Source: Chrysophaeum taylorii (Eukaryota > Sar > Pelagophyceae > Pelagomonadales > Pelagomonadaceae). From it: 64,000 nucleotides of DNA. Shown here in pieces: positions 61,083-64,000 of the stretch (within the stretch, counting starts at the first letter, position 1; each line of letters begins with the position of its first letter). The stretch is from contig JAQMWT010000439.1 of the NCBI GenBank assembly GCA_029834535.1, positions 1 through 64,000 of the forward strand, in the 5' to 3' direction. A program made the translations under genes and the position numbers. Under the pieces are notes generated by a model. It saw only the letters and a program-made list of their open reading frames with translations. It did no database searches and was not told the origin of the DNA.

Positions 61083-64000
61083 ATGTCTGTCAAGTGTGGG
61101 GACGCCCCCCCGGAGTTGGGGTCGTTCGACGAGCTCATCACGCCCTTCTTAATGGACAGCGGCGAGAATTTCGAGTTTGACGAGCACGGGACGACCTCGG
61201 GCGTCCCTGAAGCCACCCAGATGATGTCGTTCGACGGCCTTGGTGTCGAGGACTTGGGCTTGTTCACGCAGAGCAACCTCGAGGCCATGTCGGAACACAG
61301 TCTTGCGGGGCCTCTTGCCCTCGGGTTGAGCGCCTCGGGGTTGAGCGCGTCGCAGCTCGCGCCGCTCGCCGAGGGGAGTTTCTCGTTGCACAAGCGGCGC
61401 AGGCTCGCGGACCCGTTTTCGAGCCTTACGAGCGAGCTGGTGGCATCGACCACCATCGTTCCGCCGCAGGAGGCGATCAACGCCCCCTCGCCGCTCGTGG
61501 AGGAGGAGGAAGACGACGCCAAGGGAAAGAAGCGCGGACGCAAGCGGCGCGCCAAAGAGCAGCAGCAGCAACAGCAGCGCGCGCCCGCGCCACCGGCGGT
61601 CGACCGCGCTGCTCGCCAGCGCGAGCAAACGCAGAGCGCGCAACGCCGCAAGAAGATGTACGTCGACTATCTCAAGCAACACGTCGGGGGTGCCCTCGAC
61701 GAGCCCGACCTCCCGACGGCGCCGACGGTGGTGTGCGAGTCGTCGTCGTCGTCGTCGTCGCAGCCCCGCCGCTCGTCGCGCCGCGCGCGAGACGACGACG
61801 ACGCCGACCATCAAAACCGCCTCAACGGGTTGCCGCAGGACGACGGCGACGGCGGTCGAGCTCCCCCTCTGGGCACGCGGAGTAGCTCGCGACGCAAGAG
61901 GAGTGCGAAGGACGACGCCTTGGAGCGGTCGCCGCAGCGCCGCCGTCGCCAGACGCACCAACACAAGGGCGATTCGAGAACAGAGGACTGGGGCGTCGAC
62001 ACCGAGCCGGACGCCCACGACGCCTCGCTCCAGCGGGCCATCGCGCTCCAGTTCCTCAAGTACCGCACCTCGAGCGTCCTCGACCCTGACTGCTGGCGCG
62101 ACATAGTCGACGATAACTTCGAGCTCGTGTTGCCGCGCGAGCCCTACCGTGTCAACTACGGCACGCCCGCCGACCGAAACACGCACCGCATCGCTGGCGT
62201 CGACAACATCATACGCGACACGCGCTCCATGGGCGCGCTCGTCGAGATGATACGCGCTCGATGCTGGCGTATCAAACAGCTCGACCTGCGCGCGCGCCTC
62301 GCCGTACGCAACGCGCAGGCCAAGCCCCTCGGCAAGGCCGAAGCCGACGCGAGTCATCTCCCGGGCGGCGATGCTGCGGTCGCCGTGGCCACCGCCGTCA
62401 ACGGGGGGAGGACCGAGGACCTCCCAAATGGTCACGTCGAAGACACCTCGGACGTAGCCAATACGCAGCAGCAGAGTTCCGAAGAGCAACGCCGCCGCCA
62501 GCTCGCCGCGTTGTCGGAGAACGCGCCGCGCGCGGCTGCGTTCGCGAAGATTGGCGTCCGGTACGTTGCCGACGCGCACGAGATACTTGTCGCCGACCGG
62601 CTTCTCATGTGCTCGTGGACGTTCGAAACGGTCGGCCTCGTCGAGGTCGGCTTTACGAGCGAGGTCGCTGTTGACGGCATGCTCAAGGCGGTCTTCACCG
62701 AGGGCGGCACACGCAAGCTCGAAAAGGCGACCCTGTCGTTTGATTGCATGGCCTTCATGCAGCAGCTCAACGCGCACGGCTTGCTCGACATGGCTGCGAT
62801 TGCGGCCGCCGCGTCGTCCGTCTCGCGTGGCGTGGCGACGCCCACCGCTGCGAGGCCAGCCGCTGACACCCCCCGACGAAACGCCGCGCCCACCGCGCTA
62901 AACAACAACCCGACAACGCTTTCGAATTTGGCCTCCGCGTCGCCGAACTTGATCTCGTCGCTCGCGGCCGCGACCCAAGCCGTGGGCCCAGAAGCCGCCG
63001 CGCGAGCGCGACAACTACTCGCCAACCTCCAAGCGGCTCAGCAAGCGGCGGCGGCCGCGGCCGCTGGCGGCGTCACTTCCGCCGGGCAGCAACCGCCCTC
63101 GGTGAGACGCCGATCCGACAGCAACGACGCTCCGGCGCCGGCGGCGTCGACGGCCCCGTCGCAAACAACCGCCCAGCCCGCTACCCCGCTCAACATCAAC
63201 GCGAGTACTGCAGCGAAGTTCCCTGCCAGCGAAGTCTCAACGGAGTTTGCACGCAATGCCGTCGCCGGGCAGTACCTCCGAGCTTTGGCTGCCGCATCCA
63301 AGAGCGGCACAGCCGCGGGCGTTGGGGCTGTGTTGGGGGATTCGAACGCCACGAGCAACAATAACAAGACCAACAACTCGACCCCGGTTACGGCTGCGGC
63401 CTCAATGGTGCAAAAGCAGCGCCAGCAGCAGCAGCAAATGCTCATGCAGTGCATGCCCTATCTGGCGAACTACTCGTGGAACATGGCCCTACTGCGCCAG
63501 CAACAGCAGAAGGCCGCGTCTGCGACGGGGACCCAGCAGCAGCAGAGCGCCTCAACGGCTTCGCAGCAACAGGCGCAGCAACCAACGCAGCCGCAGCAGC
63601 AACTCAACGTGCAGCAGATGCAACAGCAGGCACAACAGCTTCAGCAGCAACTACTGCAGCAGCAGATCGCGCAACAACAGCAGCAGCAACAACAAAATCA
63701 ACAACAACAACAACAACAACAGGGTCAACACGGTCACCTGTCGCACCATAAACAACTCTCGCCGCAGCATCAGCGACAACAACAACTCGCGCATCAACAA
63801 CTCTCTCCTTTCGTGGTTCAGTCCCAGCCGCAGCAGCAACAGCTGCAACAACTCGCCCAACAGCTGAGCGCAGCACAGAGCCACGGGCAGCCGCACGCGA
63901 CGGCGTCCTCGCAGCAGCAGTCGACTCTACGTACGCAGGAGCAACAACGTCACGAGGACGAGGAGAAAGCGTCCCCGACAACGTTGCGGGAAGCGGCGCA
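61083..64000 (+). CDS. bZIP-like stramenopile transcription regulator with poly-Gln region (partial, runs off right edge)
   Basis: One frame stays open from ATG 61,083 to the window end (over 970 codons). It has an acidic N-terminus, a basic region (K-G-K-K-R-G-R-K-R-R-A-K), and a bZIP-like element Q-S-A-Q-R-R-K-K-M-Y-V-D-Y-L-K near residue 190 that lacks the canonical N-x7-R. Next is a conserved module F-L-K-Y-R-T-S-S-V-L-D-P-D-C-W-R-D-I-V..F-E-L-V-L-P followed by V-D-N-I-I-R-D-T, and later W-T-F-E-T..G-M-L-K-A-V-F and K-A-T-L-S-F-D. From about 63,415 on it is Gln-rich. I associate this module with nuclear bZIP-type proteins of diatoms and relatives; that is from memory. Confidence 0.7.
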   Translation, partial: MSVKCGDAPPELGSFDELITPFLMDSGENFEFDEHGTTSGVPEATQMMSFDGLGVEDLGLFTQSNLEAMSEHSLAGPLALGLSASGLSASQLAPLAEGSFSLHKRRRLADPFSSLTSELVASTTIVPPQEAINAPSPLVEEEEDDAKGKKRGRKRRAKEQQQQQQRAPAPPAVDRAARQREQTQSAQRRKKMYVDYLKQHVGGALDEPDLPTAPTVVCESSSSSSSQPRRSSRRARDDDDADHQNRLNGLPQDDGDGGRAPPLGTRSSSRRKRSAKDDALERSPQRRRRQTHQHKGDSRTEDWGVDTEPDAHDASLQRAIALQFLKYRTSSVLDPDCWRDIVDDNFELVLPREPYRVNYGTPADRNTHRIAGVDNIIRDTRSMGALVEMIRARCWRIKQLDLRARLAVRNAQAKPLGKAEADASHLPGGDAAVAVATAVNGGRTEDLPNGHVEDTSDVANTQQQSSEEQRRRQLAALSENAPRAAAFAKIGVRYVADAHEILVADRLLMCSWTFETVGLVEVGFTSEVAVDGMLKAVFTEGGTRKLEKATLSFDCMAFMQQLNAHGLLDMAAIAAAASSVSRGVATPTAARPAADTPRRNAAPTALNNNPTTLSNLASASPNLISSLAAATQAVGPEAAARARQLLANLQAAQQAAAAAAAGGVTSAGQQPPSVRRRSDSNDAPAPAASTAPSQTTAQPATPLNINASTAAKFPASEVSTEFARNAVAGQYLRALAAASKSGTAAGVGAVLGDSNATSNNNKTNNSTPVTAAASMVQKQRQQQQQMLMQCMPYLANYSWNMALLRQQQQKAASATGTQQQQSASTASQQQAQQPTQPQQQLNVQQMQQQAQQLQQQLLQQQIAQQQQQQQQNQQQQQQQQGQHGHLSHHKQLSPQHQRQQQLAHQQLSPFVVQSQPQQQQLQQLAQQLSAAQSHGQPHATASSQQQSTLRTQEQQRHEDEEKASPTTLREAA

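Noticed and set aside
61149-62777. 542-codon minus-strand frame opposite the bZIP-like gene
   Set aside because: The plus frame is longer, has a compositionally sensible protein and conserved modules; the minus frame has none.

Overview
The window reads as nuclear DNA of a photosynthetic, flagellated protist, most likely a marine stramenopile alga; a pelagophyte/dictyochophyte-like lineage is my guess. The evidence is as follows. Host genes are very GC-rich and compact. Introns are tiny: every one I could place by splice signals plus protein homology is 34-58 bp. Two proteins carry bipartite plastid-type leaders with an A-L-V-P junction (ClpS, Rieske-like protein). There are ciliary genes (IFT20, TMEM107, a BBOF1-like basal-body protein). 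The right edge holds a bZIP-like regulator of a type I associate with stramenopiles. One peroxiredoxin-like gene carries an in-frame TGA exactly where the family has its catalytic Cys, so it is probably a selenoprotein.

Layout. 1-17,290 is an AT-richer nest of three Ty1/copia-type LTR retroelement fossils: A (minus, running off the left edge), B (plus) and C (minus). The boundaries fit A inserted in B and B inserted in C. A and C carry, between protease and integrase, a domain with the ordered motifs of a C5 cytosine DNA methyltransferase. Both have a primer site matching the anticodon arm of initiator tRNA-Met. B carries an unrecognised coiled-coil reading frame after RNase H. A SINE-like repeat ending in (GTTA)n lies in B and recurs at 18.5 kb and, 5'-truncated, at 31.7 kb. 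17.3-20.9 kb is gene-poor, with one decayed kinase-like gene.

20.9-34.3 kb is dense: a PAPS/UDP-sugar-type transporter (SLC35B-like, with a 4-base duplication breaking its frame), a giant CBM20-TPS-TPP trehalose-type protein with an internal 18-bp repeat tract, a cyclase/kynurenine-formamidase-like enzyme, IFT20 head-to-head with a coiled-coil gene, an agmatinase-family ureohydrolase, and an EF-hand/SH3-like/metallophosphoesterase protein with an N-myristoylation-like start. 34.3-37.5 kb is non-coding. 37.5-48.9 kb holds a cytochrome-b5-domain protein, LSM1, a secreted Cys-rich membrane protein, a BBOF1-like protein, RPB4, non-coding tandem repeats, TMEM107 with an extension, a zinc-finger/LRR protein, BUD32 and ClpS. 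50.3-58.6 kb holds the selenoprotein, DRG1, a 2-oxoglutarate oxygenase, NDC80 and an EF-hand-CorA magnesium transporter. 58.7-60 kb holds a decayed Helitron helicase and tandem repeats. 60.1-64 kb holds a plastid Rieske-like protein and the start of the bZIP-like regulator.

Most neighbours are divergent pairs with 50-300 bp shared promoters or convergent pairs with 3' ends tens of bases apart. Four genes with likely ciliary roles lie within 29-44 kb. Reading frames, motifs and splice joins were read by eye; no database search was run.
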